A stretch of 42,397 nt of DNA, taken from NCBI GenBank assembly GCA_964372035.1, contig CAYJPK010000010.1:1-42397 (forward strand). The letters run 5' to 3'. Positions 16,269 to 24,679 of the stretch are shown here, piece after piece; the first letter of the stretch is position 1, and each line of letters starts with the position of its first letter. This DNA is from CAYJPK01 sp964372035. Its GTDB lineage: Bacteria > Desulfobacterota > Desulfovibrionia > Desulfovibrionales > Desulfovibrionaceae. The notes beneath the pieces were generated by a model. The model was not told the origin of the DNA, searched no databases, and worked only from the letters and a program-made list of their open reading frames with translations. The translations under genes were made by a program, and so were the position numbers.

Positions 16269-16841
16269 TTAAATCATGCCTTTAAATGCCATAAATGCCA
16301 TGGACATAAGCCCAGCCATGATAAGAGCGCTAGGAGTCCCAGCCATGGCCTTTGGTACACGACAAGTATCTAAACGCATACGAATTCCAGCCATTAAAAC
16401 AAGAGCAAGCATAAAGCCTAAACTAGCTGCAATAGCATAAAGCATTGACCACATTAAGTCATATTCTAAACGCTGTACGGTAATCGCAACACCTAAAACA
16501 GCACAGTTTGTTGTAATAAGAGGTAAAAATATACCAAGTGATGCATATAATGGTGGAATCATTTTTTTAAGAAAGATTTCAACAAACTGTACTAATGATG
16601 CAATAAGTAAAATAAATACAATTGTTTGTAAATAACCTAACTTAAATGGGATAAGAACATATTGTTGCATCAACCAAGTAAATAATGTGGCTAAGATTGT
16701 TACAAAGATAACAGCACCACCCATACCAACAGCAACACTATTTTCTTTAGAGCAACCTAAATACGGACACTGACCTAAATATTGTGCTAATACAATGTTG
16801 TTAACAAAGATAGCCGCAATGAATAATTCAAAAAATTCCAT
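16269..16841 (-). CDS. rnfA: Rnf complex subunit A
   Basis: Integral membrane protein with six helices, homologous to NqrE and RnfE in inverted topology. The conserved cysteines NNIVLAQYLGQCPYLGC near the start and TTNCAVLG in the middle contribute to the intramembrane Fe-S site known in Nqr/Rnf structures. At 190 residues it has the normal length. It begins two bases after the rnfE stop, so translation is coupled. Confidence 0.96.
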   Translation of the reverse strand: MEFFELFIAAIFVNNIVLAQYLGQCPYLGCSKENSVAVGMGGAVIFVTILATLFTWLMQQYVLIPFKLGYLQTIVFILLIASLVQFVEIFLKKMIPPLYASLGIFLPLITTNCAVLGVAITVQRLEYDLMWSMLYAIAASLGFMLALVLMAGIRMRLDTCRVPKAMAGTPSALIMAGLMSMAFMAFKGMI

Positions 16842-16843
16842 AA

Positions 16844-17518
16844 TTACTCACCTCTTCCAATGCTACAAGCTCTACAACCTTCGCAGCCGTGAACTGGGTT
16901 TTCAGGAATAGCAAGACCAGCTCTTTTTGCTTTCCAAATATTTAAGTAGTTCATTGCAGCTAAAGTTAAGCCTAATCCTAAGAAAGCACCAGGTGCTTCA
17001 ATCATAATTGCAAATGGTTCAAAACTGTCCCACATTACAGGAATATCGAAGAAAGTGCCTTTACCTAAGACTTCGCGTAGTCCGCCTAAGAAAGTCAATG
17101 AAGCTCCAAAACCAATACCCATACCAAGTCCATCTGCAAGAGAAAGCCAAACTGTATTCTTAGCTGCAAAAGCTTCAGCTCTTGCTAAGATTAAGCAGTT
17201 TACAACAATCAGGGGCACGAAGATCCCAAGCTGTTGGTATAAGGGGTAAGCATAAGCTTGCATTAAAAGCTCAACAGTAACAACGAGTGTCGCTGAGATT
17301 GCAATAAAACAAACAATACGTACTTTTTTAGGAATAATACGACGCACTGCAGAAATAATAACATTTGATAAGGTTAAAACGAAAATAACAGCCATTCCCA
17401 TACCAAAGCCATTTTCAGCTGAGGTTGTAACCGCTAAAACTGGACATAAGCCAAGAACTAAGCGAAATGGTGGAAGTTCTTTCCATAAACCTTTTGAAAA
17501 TTCACTCCAAAAGCTCAT
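16844..17518 (-). CDS. rnfE: Rnf complex subunit E with Cys-rich C-terminal tail
   Basis: Membrane subunit paired with RnfA. The start EFSKGLWKELPPFRLVLGLCP and the VVNCLILARAEAFA segment are diagnostic, the latter bearing the Fe-S cysteine. The last 15 residues add Cys212, Cys215 and Cys218 (CEGCRAC), a CxxCxxC motif that is not part of the core fold and could bind metal. It begins 12 bases after rnfG and is followed two bases later by rnfA. Confidence 0.95.
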   Translation of the reverse strand: MSFWSEFSKGLWKELPPFRLVLGLCPVLAVTTSAENGFGMGMAVIFVLTLSNVIISAVRRIIPKKVRIVCFIAISATLVVTVELLMQAYAYPLYQQLGIFVPLIVVNCLILARAEAFAAKNTVWLSLADGLGMGIGFGASLTFLGGLREVLGKGTFFDIPVMWDSFEPFAIMIEAPGAFLGLGLTLAAMNYLNIWKAKRAGLAIPENPVHGCEGCRACSIGRGE

Positions 17519-17530
17519 ACAATTATTCCT

Positions 17531-18106
17531 CTAATTATCCAAGTTTGCTAGTTGATCTTTAATTGTTGCATAAACTTCAAAAGCTTGAGCAACAGCACTA
17601 GTTACAGCAGCAGAGCTAATTGTAGCTCCTGAAACAGCATCAATATCACCACCTTGGGAAGACAACTTAGCTTCTTTAGCATGATTAATAAACTGCTCAG
17701 TAAATCTTGGTTCGGCAATTAAAGTACCAAGACCAGGAGTCTCACTCATTGTTGTTACACCAATGCCAACAATATTTTCTTTTTCAGTATTAATGCCAAC
17801 AATAACCCCAACAGCTCCACCATAACCAGGTGCAAAACGTTCAATTCCAACACCAGTTAATTTTCCACCTTGCTTGACCGGAAAGAGCATTAGCTCTTCA
17901 CCATTTTCTAGAGTAATTTTTTTACGCTCAGCAATTGGATCATTTTCAGTATCACCAAATACAAGCTTGATTGCAGGAGCTTGAACATATGTTAAAACTT
18001 GTTCTTCAATAGTTGATGCGGTTGATTCTCTTAAAGATGATAAAAGAAAGCCAGAGGTCGCACAAATAAGTGAAAGTACAACTATCATATTTAAAATAGC
18101 TTTCAT
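17531..18106 (-). CDS. rnfG: Rnf complex subunit G (covalent FMN)
   Basis: Periplasmic flavoprotein subunit anchored by one N-terminal helix (residues 4-24). The FMN-binding motif DAVSGAT is at residues 156-162, and Thr162 is the expected attachment point for FMN added by the neighbouring ApbE. GETPG-like MSETPGLGT (120-128) is also conserved. At 191 residues it is normal. The start follows the rnfD stop by two bases. Confidence 0.95.
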   Translation of the reverse strand: MKAILNMIVVLSLICATSGFLLSSLRESTASTIEEQVLTYVQAPAIKLVFGDTENDPIAERKKITLENGEELMLFPVKQGGKLTGVGIERFAPGYGGAVGVIVGINTEKENIVGIGVTTMSETPGLGTLIAEPRFTEQFINHAKEAKLSSQGGDIDAVSGATISSAAVTSAVAQAFEVYATIKDQLANLDN

Positions 18107-18108
18107 AC

Positions 18109-19056
18109 CTACCTCACTCCAAATGGTTTCGGTTGAATTTTATCAAGCAGCGGTGTCATAAAGTTAATTAGCAATACAGCAAAAGGTACACCATCAACAT
18201 ACACACCATAAACTCTAATAAGAACGACTAAAATACCACCAACAAGACCATAAATAATCATAGCACTACGGCGATTAGGCGAGCAAGAAGTATCAGGAGC
18301 TAAGAAAAATGCAGCCAACATTACAGTACCAGTAAATACATGATATAAAGGCGACGCATATAAGCTTGAATCATAAAGATAGAAACAACTTGCAGCAATA
18401 AATACACCACCAATAAAGGCTAATGGAATTTCAAAACGTACAATACGGCGTGAAACTATAAATAAACCACCAAGCAAAATAGCTCCAACCTGACTAGCAC
18501 CAAGTGCGCCAAGCTGTGAACCAAATAATAGATTCATAATTCCGAGTTCTTGTGCTTGAGAAGCTCCAAAATATTTAAGACGGATAAGAGGATCTACATA
18601 CATTGTAGATAATTGCATTGCATTTGGATCCATAAAAACAGGCCAAGAAATAGCAAGTGCACAATATCCAACGAGTGGGGCGCATAAAGGAGTAGCACCA
18701 AGACCACCAAAGCTCATTTTAGCAAGCAAAATTGTAATAGCTGCTCCAGCAATAACTAACCACCAAGGTGAAGCTGCTGGGAGCAAAAAGGCTAAGATAA
18801 GTCCAGAAAATACTGCACTAAAATCATAAACGGAAATTGGACGTTCCATTAATTTTTGTGCCGCAGCCTCAAAACCAACACAAGCTACAACAGATAGGCT
18901 CATTACACGAATTGCATCAAAACCCCAATGCAAAATTGAAAGTGCAATAACGGGTGATAATGCCAAAATCATTGTTAGCATTGTTTTTTCAATTGTGCGT
19001 CCGCTATGCCAAAATGGAGGTTCGCTAACGCGCAGGGAAGTAAATAATTTTGACAT
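18109..19056 (-). CDS. rnfD: Rnf complex subunit D
   Basis: Membrane subunit of the NqrB/RnfD family with about eight to ten helices; start SEPPFWHSGRTIEKTM and FGGLGATPLCAPLVGY (117-131) are family features. In well-studied members a Thr in an S/T-G-A-T motif near the end of the first half carries FMN. Here the matching stretch reads MQLSTMYVDPL, so the Thr (about 151) is kept but the Gly-Ala before it is not. The ATG at 19056 is chosen because a GAGAG site lies eight bases upstream; the longer frame starts inside rnfC. It follows rnfC by four bases. Confidence 0.92.
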   Translation of the reverse strand: MSKLFTSLRVSEPPFWHSGRTIEKTMLTMILALSPVIALSILHWGFDAIRVMSLSVVACVGFEAAAQKLMERPISVYDFSAVFSGLILAFLLPAASPWWLVIAGAAITILLAKMSFGGLGATPLCAPLVGYCALAISWPVFMDPNAMQLSTMYVDPLIRLKYFGASQAQELGIMNLLFGSQLGALGASQVGAILLGGLFIVSRRIVRFEIPLAFIGGVFIAASCFYLYDSSLYASPLYHVFTGTVMLAAFFLAPDTSCSPNRRSAMIIYGLVGGILVVLIRVYGVYVDGVPFAVLLINFMTPLLDKIQPKPFGVR

Positions 19057-19060
19057 AAAA

Positions 19061-20284
19061 CTATCTCTCTTGTGCAGCAATATGTTTTTTCGCCATTCTT
19101 ATATATTGCAATACAGGACGGCGGGATATGCAGACATATGAACACATGCCACAATCCATACAAAGTTCCATATGATAATCTTTACAGCTATCATAAAGTT
19201 CAAACTCACTATAACGGCTAATTTTATCAGGCTGAATTCTTGCCGGACAAACTTGTACACACTCGCCACAGCTAACACAAGGATTATCGCCTTCGAGTTG
19301 TGGAATTGATGAGGATTTAACAATATGCATAGAATAAGTATTCTTGCTTACTCCGCCTTGTAGGCGAAATTGAGCACGACCACGCATAGGACCATTAAGA
19401 AGTAATACATCATTGTCTTCAAGGTCAATACCTGCAACATCAATAATTGAGCTAAGTGAAGTACCAACATCTACTAAATAATTTTTACCTTTTACACTCA
19501 AAGCAGTTTTTGTTAAAGGTAAGCCAGTTTCCATAGCTAAGCCTAAACCAAATACTTCATGTAGCGAGATTGAAGCAACTTTTTCTGGAGCTTCAATTCC
19601 TGTAACAGCTTTGATTACGAGCTGGTTTAAGCTACTTGGATACACAGCTGGTACTACTTTAATCTCAACACCTTCAAATTCAACACCTGTTGCATCATCA
19701 ACAGCTAAAACAAGCTTGATTGCTGAATTTAAATTATGAATTGCAAAAATTGCTTTTTGAATAGTATCTTTATATTCAATTAACATGCTTTTTGCAAAAC
19801 AAACTTCAGGGTCAGGATTTAAACCGTTAATAACTAAAGTTTCATTGAGCTCAACTATAGTCTTAATGCTGATGCCAAGCTTTTTTAGAGGTTCACGCAA
19901 ATCATAGCCAGTAAGACCATCAAGTTTTAATGGTTCTACAGTAGGAATAACAAGCGGTTCTTCTGGTTTGGCTTCTTCACCTTCAACAGCTTTCTTTGGT
20001 TTTGGTTTCGGAGCACCTAAACTAATTAAAATACCTTGGTTACTAACGTCATTTACAGTACCCACAACAGGAGCATGTAAATCTCCGCACAATGGATCAG
20101 GATGAACAGCTAACACCATGCCAGGGTAGACTAAAGCATTTTTTGCTACCGCTTTATCTATTTCATAGCCGGTAGCATCAATCCAAAAGCTGTCTGACTT
20201 TATTTGCTCATCAAACTTCTCGCAAACTTCGCTTGCAAGCAAAAAATGTTGGTTTGATTTTTTTTGGCAACACAAAAATTTCAT
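19061..20284 (-). CDS. rnfC: Rnf complex subunit C, divergent, lacking the glycine-rich loop
   Basis: Peripheral Fe-S subunit. Residues about 20-110 form the N-terminal RnfC domain (PGMVLAVHPDPLCGDLHAPVVGTV). Two clusters lie at the C-terminus (CVSCGECVQVCP and CMDCGMCSYVC), as in all RnfC. In the central 51-kDa-like domain the GLGGAGFPT loop that binds FMN/NADH in other RnfC proteins is not found. The region reads IVELNETLVINGLNPDP instead, and the YPQGAEKQ-like motif is YPSSLNQ. At 407 residues it is shorter than many RnfC. The ATG at 20284 follows GAGGA; the in-frame GTG 12 bases earlier is unlikely. Confidence 0.9.
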   Translation of the reverse strand: MKFLCCQKKSNQHFLLASEVCEKFDEQIKSDSFWIDATGYEIDKAVAKNALVYPGMVLAVHPDPLCGDLHAPVVGTVNDVSNQGILISLGAPKPKPKKAVEGEEAKPEEPLVIPTVEPLKLDGLTGYDLREPLKKLGISIKTIVELNETLVINGLNPDPEVCFAKSMLIEYKDTIQKAIFAIHNLNSAIKLVLAVDDATGVEFEGVEIKVVPAVYPSSLNQLVIKAVTGIEAPEKVASISLHEVFGLGLAMETGLPLTKTALSVKGKNYLVDVGTSLSSIIDVAGIDLEDNDVLLLNGPMRGRAQFRLQGGVSKNTYSMHIVKSSSIPQLEGDNPCVSCGECVQVCPARIQPDKISRYSEFELYDSCKDYHMELCMDCGMCSYVCISRRPVLQYIRMAKKHIAAQER

Positions 20285-20326
20285 GCCTTTCCTCACTTAT
20301 TAAAATCTATTATCCTAAATAGCTCA

Positions 20327-20914
20327 TTATGTATGGCACTGGGCGCATTCGTCTTCTTTATAAGGGCCCTTGCCTTGTTCTTCATGACAGCCCATACAAC
20401 TCTCATGGAAAGCATCAAAGCGACTTGGGATTAAATCCTCTACCTTTTCTTCATGACATAAACTACAGCTAATTGTATCAGCCTCAAGATTTACCCAACC
20501 TTTTTCACGTAAAATTTTGCCTGTTTCGACAACTTCACGCTTGTTTGGGTCTTCTTTATCAACTATAAGTTGATTATGGTGACAAGTCACACAAGCAAGC
20601 TGATCTTCATACATCGCTTGGTGAGTAGTTTTAAAGTCTGGCTTTGAAACTACACCATGACAAGCACCACACTCCATAGCTATAGGCGTTGGCTTATCAC
20701 GCTCGTGGTGACATGCCTCACAGCTAACATTGTAGTCTTCATAGTGTTTTTTGTGATCAAACACAACTTTACCACCCACATTTTCAAGTAAAATGCGATC
20801 AGGAAATTCCTGAACAGGCAATAACGGTGTTGATGTAGGCAAGCCATAACCAATAATGGCAACAAGTGCCAAAATCACACACACAGGAATAATAATAAAA
20901 AATCGTTTGGACAC
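20327..20914 (-). CDS. membrane-anchored hexahaem cytochrome c of the Rnf operon
   Basis: Periplasmic electron carrier anchored by an N-terminal helix (RFFIIIPVCVILALVAIIGYG). Six CxxCH haem sites are present in order: CEACH, CGACH, CVTCH, CSLCH, CMGCH and CAQCH. The first four resemble the class III cytochrome c pattern. As the first gene of the rnf operon it probably links RnfC/G to the periplasmic cytochrome pool, as proposed for other desulfovibrios, where the haem number varies. The start is uncertain: GTG at 20914 gives MSKRFF and has GGA seven bases upstream, while TTG at 20926 has AAGG directly against it. I choose the GTG. Confidence 0.9.
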   Translation of the reverse strand: MSKRFFIIIPVCVILALVAIIGYGLPTSTPLLPVQEFPDRILLENVGGKVVFDHKKHYEDYNVSCEACHHERDKPTPIAMECGACHGVVSKPDFKTTHQAMYEDQLACVTCHHNQLIVDKEDPNKREVVETGKILREKGWVNLEADTISCSLCHEEKVEDLIPSRFDAFHESCMGCHEEQGKGPYKEDECAQCHT

Positions 20915-21010
20915 AGCAAAATCCAACCTTAATAAAATGGTGGTTTAAAAATGACAAAGCAAAAACTTTGCCCGCAAAAACAAAAACATACTGAAATATT
21001 ACATATTTAG

Positions 21011-21032
21011 CGCAAAGCACTTGTGCTTGGCG
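21011..21032. promoter_or_regulatory. 22-base dyad upstream of the rnf operon
   Basis: AAGCAC-TT-GTGCTT is a perfect inverted repeat, extended by CGC and GCG arms with one mismatch. It lies about 100 bases before the cytochrome start, is GC-richer than its surroundings, and has no T-run, so it looks like an operator rather than a terminator. A second loose repeat (ACATAC/GTATGT) lies near 21080-21105. No clear terminator separates this region from the ABC gene upstream. Confidence 0.45.
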
Positions 21033-21181
21033 TTAAACATAATAATTTCATTACGATAAAAATAACTTGTTCGTTTATTCACATACCATAAATATTTTAG
21101 TATGTAAACCCTTAATTAGTGACTTGCGAAAACTGTAAGCTGCGCTTTAGCCTTCTTTGTACTATCTTAGTAAGTGTTAAA

Positions 21182-21913
21182 TCATATGTTTGCAAAAAGA
21201 TTTTTTGCTTTTCCGCTCCACTTAATTCCATCATTTTCTAATACAAATGAATGTGAACAAATTTCTATAGCTTGTGTGATGTTACTTAAACAAAGTAAAA
21301 TACTTATTTTGTAATCTTCGTTAAGCTTAGATAAAAATTGTGTTAAATCTGATAATTCATCATTACTCAAACCAGTAAAAATATTGTCAATAACTATTAA
21401 CTTAGGATTTGTTGCAATGGCACGAATTATTTCAGCTTTTTTGATAATGTATTGCGGTAAATCTTTTAGCTTACTAAAGGCAAAATCACCAAGTCCAAAA
21501 TCTATAAGCATTTTTGCAACTGCACGCTTTGCCTCGTATTCTTCTCGTCTTGCTCTTGGTAGCAATACTAAAGGCTGCCACCATTTTGATTTTCTTTTAG
21601 CTTGGGTGCCTATTAAAATATTTTCAAGTAAAGTCATTTCCTCAAGAATATGATTTTCTTTAAAAATAATTGCGAGCCCTTTTTGGCTAATTTCATAATC
21701 GCATAAATTATCAAAGCTTGTTCCGTCCAATAAAATTTCACCACTAAATTTCGGCAAAAAAGCACCTAAGCAGTTTAACAATTTAGAACTTTCAAGCTCA
21801 TCAGTACAATACAACGCACAAACACTAGACTTTCCAAGTTTAAAATCAATATCTTGTTTTGCATCTGAATTATATTTGAGTTTTTTTACTTCTAAGATAT
21901 ATGAATTAGACAT
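21182..21913 (-). CDS. degenerate LivG-like ABC ATPase
   Basis: By overall pattern and by its partner this is the LivG-type ATP-binding subunit of a branched-chain amino acid transporter. It keeps the LivG landmarks TLLENILIGT, the RREEYEAKRAV segment and RAIATNPKLIVID. The key motifs are lost. The P-loop position reads CTDELESSKLL without GxxGxGK, the signature reads LPQYIIK instead of L(S/P)xGQ, and the Walker B aspartate is followed by Asn instead of Glu (IDNIF). The frame is fully open over 243 residues. ATG at 21913 has GGAG eight bases before it and overlaps the permease stop. It probably cannot hydrolyse ATP. Confidence 0.8.
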   Translation of the reverse strand: MSNSYILEVKKLKYNSDAKQDIDFKLGKSSVCALYCTDELESSKLLNCLGAFLPKFSGEILLDGTSFDNLCDYEISQKGLAIIFKENHILEEMTLLENILIGTQAKRKSKWWQPLVLLPRARREEYEAKRAVAKMLIDFGLGDFAFSKLKDLPQYIIKKAEIIRAIATNPKLIVIDNIFTGLSNDELSDLTQFLSKLNEDYKISILLCLSNITQAIEICSHSFVLENDGIKWSGKAKNLFANI

Positions 21914-22955
21914 TTTTTTTAGCTCCAATATATGGTTCTAATTTATTAAAAATAATGTCCCATGTAAATTCAGGCATTTTAAATAAATGTCCTTTCCTTG
22001 ATAAAAGATAGGTTGCAAAAGCGAGATATACTAGCCCGTGTATAAATGAGACACCTAAAAATTCAAGGCTAAAAATTTCGTTCACAGTTTTTAAATAATA
22101 AAAAAACTCTGAGCATAAGGTAACAAAAAAAGTAGCAACAATAGTACCGGTTATTGAACCGTTTCCGCATATCAAAACTATTAATAAAATGTTAAGTGGC
22201 AAGATAAAAGAAAAATATGATGGAGTGAAAGCTCCTAGCGTTCCACTATGAAGTGCACCTGCAATAGCTGAAAAAAAGGCTGCAAAACAAAGCATGAAAA
22301 ATTTAAGCTTAAAACTGTCAAAGCCTAAGGAGTGGACAAGCTTTTTATCCCTACCAGTCGCCTTTAGGACATAGCCAAAGTTACTGTTGATTAGGCGAAT
22401 AAAAACATACATTATCGTAATAAAACAAACGTAATTTATAATAACAGAATTTTTGACTGGCATTGAGTTAAAATCAATATTCTTACTAAAATCAATGCTA
22501 ATTAATAAAAGTCTAATCAGTTCTGAAAATATAATACTTGCAATTAAAAGCACTTTTGCTCTTAAGCGTAAAAATGATGCTCCAAGCAAGTAGCTTGTTA
22601 ATAGTCCTATTAGTCCTGCGCAAAATAAGCCTAGCCAAAAAACAATGTCTATTTTACCTAAAATCCAATTGAAAAAAACTGGATTATCAAGGTGTTGTGC
22701 TATTTTAAAACTAGCAGATATATAGGCATAAGCATATGCGCCAATTGCTGCAAAGGCACTAATTCCAATAAAATATATCCTACCAATTCCATAAATAAAA
22801 TTAAAGCATATAGCTAAAATTGCATTTACAGCAAAAATATTAGTTATATATTTCAAATAATTATCAGCATGTAAATCTACCCATATTAAACTTGCAAACA
22901 GTAAGCATAAAAAAGCAATATTTAGTAGAGAGTTACGCACAGGGTTAAAAGTCAT
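21906..22955 (-). CDS. LivM-like branched-chain amino acid ABC permease
   Basis: About nine to ten membrane helices in the pattern of LivM: an early NFIYGIGRIYFIGISAFAAIGAYAYA segment, then LRLRAKVLLIASIIFSELIRLLL. The cytoplasmic coupling loop is GYVLKATGRDKKLVHSLGFDSFKLKFF, followed by AIAGALHSGTLGAFTPSYF. LivM normally works with LivH, LivG, LivF and a periplasmic binding protein; only the LivG-like gene is present here. The coupling loop differs from the usual GRALRAIRENE. Start at 22955 is chosen because AGGAG lies five bases upstream. It may be a decaying remnant or a repurposed pair. Confidence 0.8.
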   Translation of the reverse strand: MTFNPVRNSLLNIAFLCLLFASLIWVDLHADNYLKYITNIFAVNAILAICFNFIYGIGRIYFIGISAFAAIGAYAYAYISASFKIAQHLDNPVFFNWILGKIDIVFWLGLFCAGLIGLLTSYLLGASFLRLRAKVLLIASIIFSELIRLLLISIDFSKNIDFNSMPVKNSVIINYVCFITIMYVFIRLINSNFGYVLKATGRDKKLVHSLGFDSFKLKFFMLCFAAFFSAIAGALHSGTLGAFTPSYFSFILPLNILLIVLICGNGSITGTIVATFFVTLCSEFFYYLKTVNEIFSLEFLGVSFIHGLVYLAFATYLLSRKGHLFKMPEFTWDIIFNKLEPYIGAKKNV

Positions 22956-23298
22956 CATTTCTCCTAAAAACATTTTCATTAACAGCATTAAGATCTTTTA
23001 ACAAAAATTTTGTAAGCCGAAGATGTAGAATAATGGGTTTAAATCATAAAAATGCACGAAATGTAAACGAAGTTTCCATATTTCTTGCATTTTCTTTGTT
23101 TATTACAACTGTTGATTCCATTTACTGCTAAGTTTTAATATATTTTTCATCAACGACTAATTAAAGATATAGCCTAAACATAAACAATAGGCAATCTAAT
23201 ATTAAAAGCAAACTTTCATATTTTTGACATAAATTATATTATTGTGTTTAGCTTTATTTTGTTGTAATTTAGCTTAAATTTAAATTTGGTAAAAAAGA
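22956..23298. other. AT-rich divergent intergenic region
   Basis: This stretch separates the LivM-like gene (minus) from the LuxR-type regulator (plus) and must hold promoters for both. A TTGACA at 23224-23229 has no convincing -10 at the usual distance. I see no open frame with a ribosome binding site and no stable hairpin. Confidence 0.5.
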
Positions 23299-24669
23299 AT
23301 GCAAACAAATACTTTTAGCTTTATTAGCCTAGCAATTTATTCAAGTCTTATTGTAATCTTGCGCTATACTTGCATTGATAGTCTAATTGATGCTCCATTA
23401 CTTGGTATTGCGTTAATGATTTATTCTTGTGCTATGCTTCTTTCAGTTTTGCCTTATTTATTTTTTGAAGCTAATAAAGTGAAACAAGTTTATTGTGCTG
23501 TTTGTGCGCTACTTAATATTTTTTGCGCAAGCTTTATTATTTACACAATGCTTAGTACAGAACTACTAAACCAAGCAATTATATATATTTCAGCCTTTTG
23601 CCTTGGTTTTAGTTTGATAAGCACCTTGTCTTTTTTTATTCAAGATTTTAGCCCAAATAAAATTAAACTCTGTTATTTTTTAGTCATAGCCTTTGGAATT
23701 GGTGAGCTTTTTAACTATATTAAAGTCTTAATTTTACCAAGCGAAATATTTTATAATGAAATAATCCTTGGGCTTAGCTTTGGATTCTTACAAGTTTTAT
23801 TTGCTATTTTTTTGCTTTTTCAACTTGCTAACTCAAGTAAGAGTTTTAAAAATAATGTAAGTGAAATTGCTGAAAACTTTAAAAGTAAAAAATTTATTTT
23901 GTCAGCTATTATTATAAATATAAGCTTTTTCATTAATCAAGCAATACATTTTCAAAAAATTTCAGAGGTGTTTTTTAGCTCTCAGACTTTTCTTATTTTA
24001 ATTATTATTCTTATCGTTATTATTTTTCCTCTAATTGCCTTTTTGTATCTTCGATTTGGTTTTATGAATTTAATTTTTATAAGCATTATATTTAGTGTGC
24101 TAAGCCCAGCCCTTATTATTTTACCAGAGAGCAATTTTGTTTTTATATTTTTTGGCTTAATTACGATTTTATCTACTTTTATGTTCCTTTTTAGTATAAG
24201 TTTTTTTGTCACAGAAAAAATATATGGTTCCAAGTATTTTTATTTATTTTTGTGCTTACCTTATTTTTGCTACTCCTTAACTATTGGCATACTTGCTCTT
24301 TGGCAGTATTATTTTTCTGATACCTATTTTGTTATGGTATTATTAAATCTAGGCTGTATTGCTGTAACTATCTTATATTTATATATAAACAGTAAGTTGT
24401 TTGTGAAAGATGAAAAAATTGTAAAGCAAGAAAATAACATTCCTCTTTTAAACATAGTTGACAAGTGTAAGATATTAGCTGAAAAATATAAATTGTCACC
24501 TCGGGAAACTGATGTTGCTCTTTGCTTGTGTGAAAATATGACAAACACTGAAATAGCCGGGAAATTATTTATTTCAGAAAATACCTTAAAAATACACATT
24601 GGCAAAATACTAAAAAAAATGAATGTTAAAAATCGTAGCCAATTATTAGCTCTAATTATAAACGAATAA
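23299..24669 (+). CDS. membrane-bound LuxR-type transcription regulator
   Basis: A 456-residue protein with about twelve hydrophobic segments over residues 1-370 and a C-terminal LuxR/GerE helix-turn-helix (about 392-455). The HTH has LSPRETDVALCLCENMTN, then EIAGKLFISENTLKIHIGKILKKM. There is no receiver domain. Similar architectures, a multi-pass sensor joined directly to a LuxR HTH, are known in gut anaerobes and often control neighbouring transport or anaerobic respiration genes, but the signal is not known. The upstream spacing has only a weak ribosome binding site. It is divergent from the LivM/LivG-like pair, which it might control. A DarP-like gene follows after 10 bases. Confidence 0.88.
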   Translation: MQTNTFSFISLAIYSSLIVILRYTCIDSLIDAPLLGIALMIYSCAMLLSVLPYLFFEANKVKQVYCAVCALLNIFCASFIIYTMLSTELLNQAIIYISAFCLGFSLISTLSFFIQDFSPNKIKLCYFLVIAFGIGELFNYIKVLILPSEIFYNEIILGLSFGFLQVLFAIFLLFQLANSSKSFKNNVSEIAENFKSKKFILSAIIINISFFINQAIHFQKISEVFFSSQTFLILIIILIVIIFPLIAFLYLRFGFMNLIFISIIFSVLSPALIILPESNFVFIFFGLITILSTFMFLFSISFFVTEKIYGSKYFYLFLCLPYFCYSLTIGILALWQYYFSDTYFVMVLLNLGCIAVTILYLYINSKLFVKDEKIVKQENNIPLLNIVDKCKILAEKYKLSPRETDVALCLCENMTNTEIAGKLFISENTLKIHIGKILKKMNVKNRSQLLALIINE

Positions 24670-24679
24670 AGGATTTAAA

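Noticed and set aside
20327..20914. Plain tetrahaem cytochrome c3
   Set aside because: There are six CxxCH sites and a membrane anchor, so it is not the soluble four-haem carrier.
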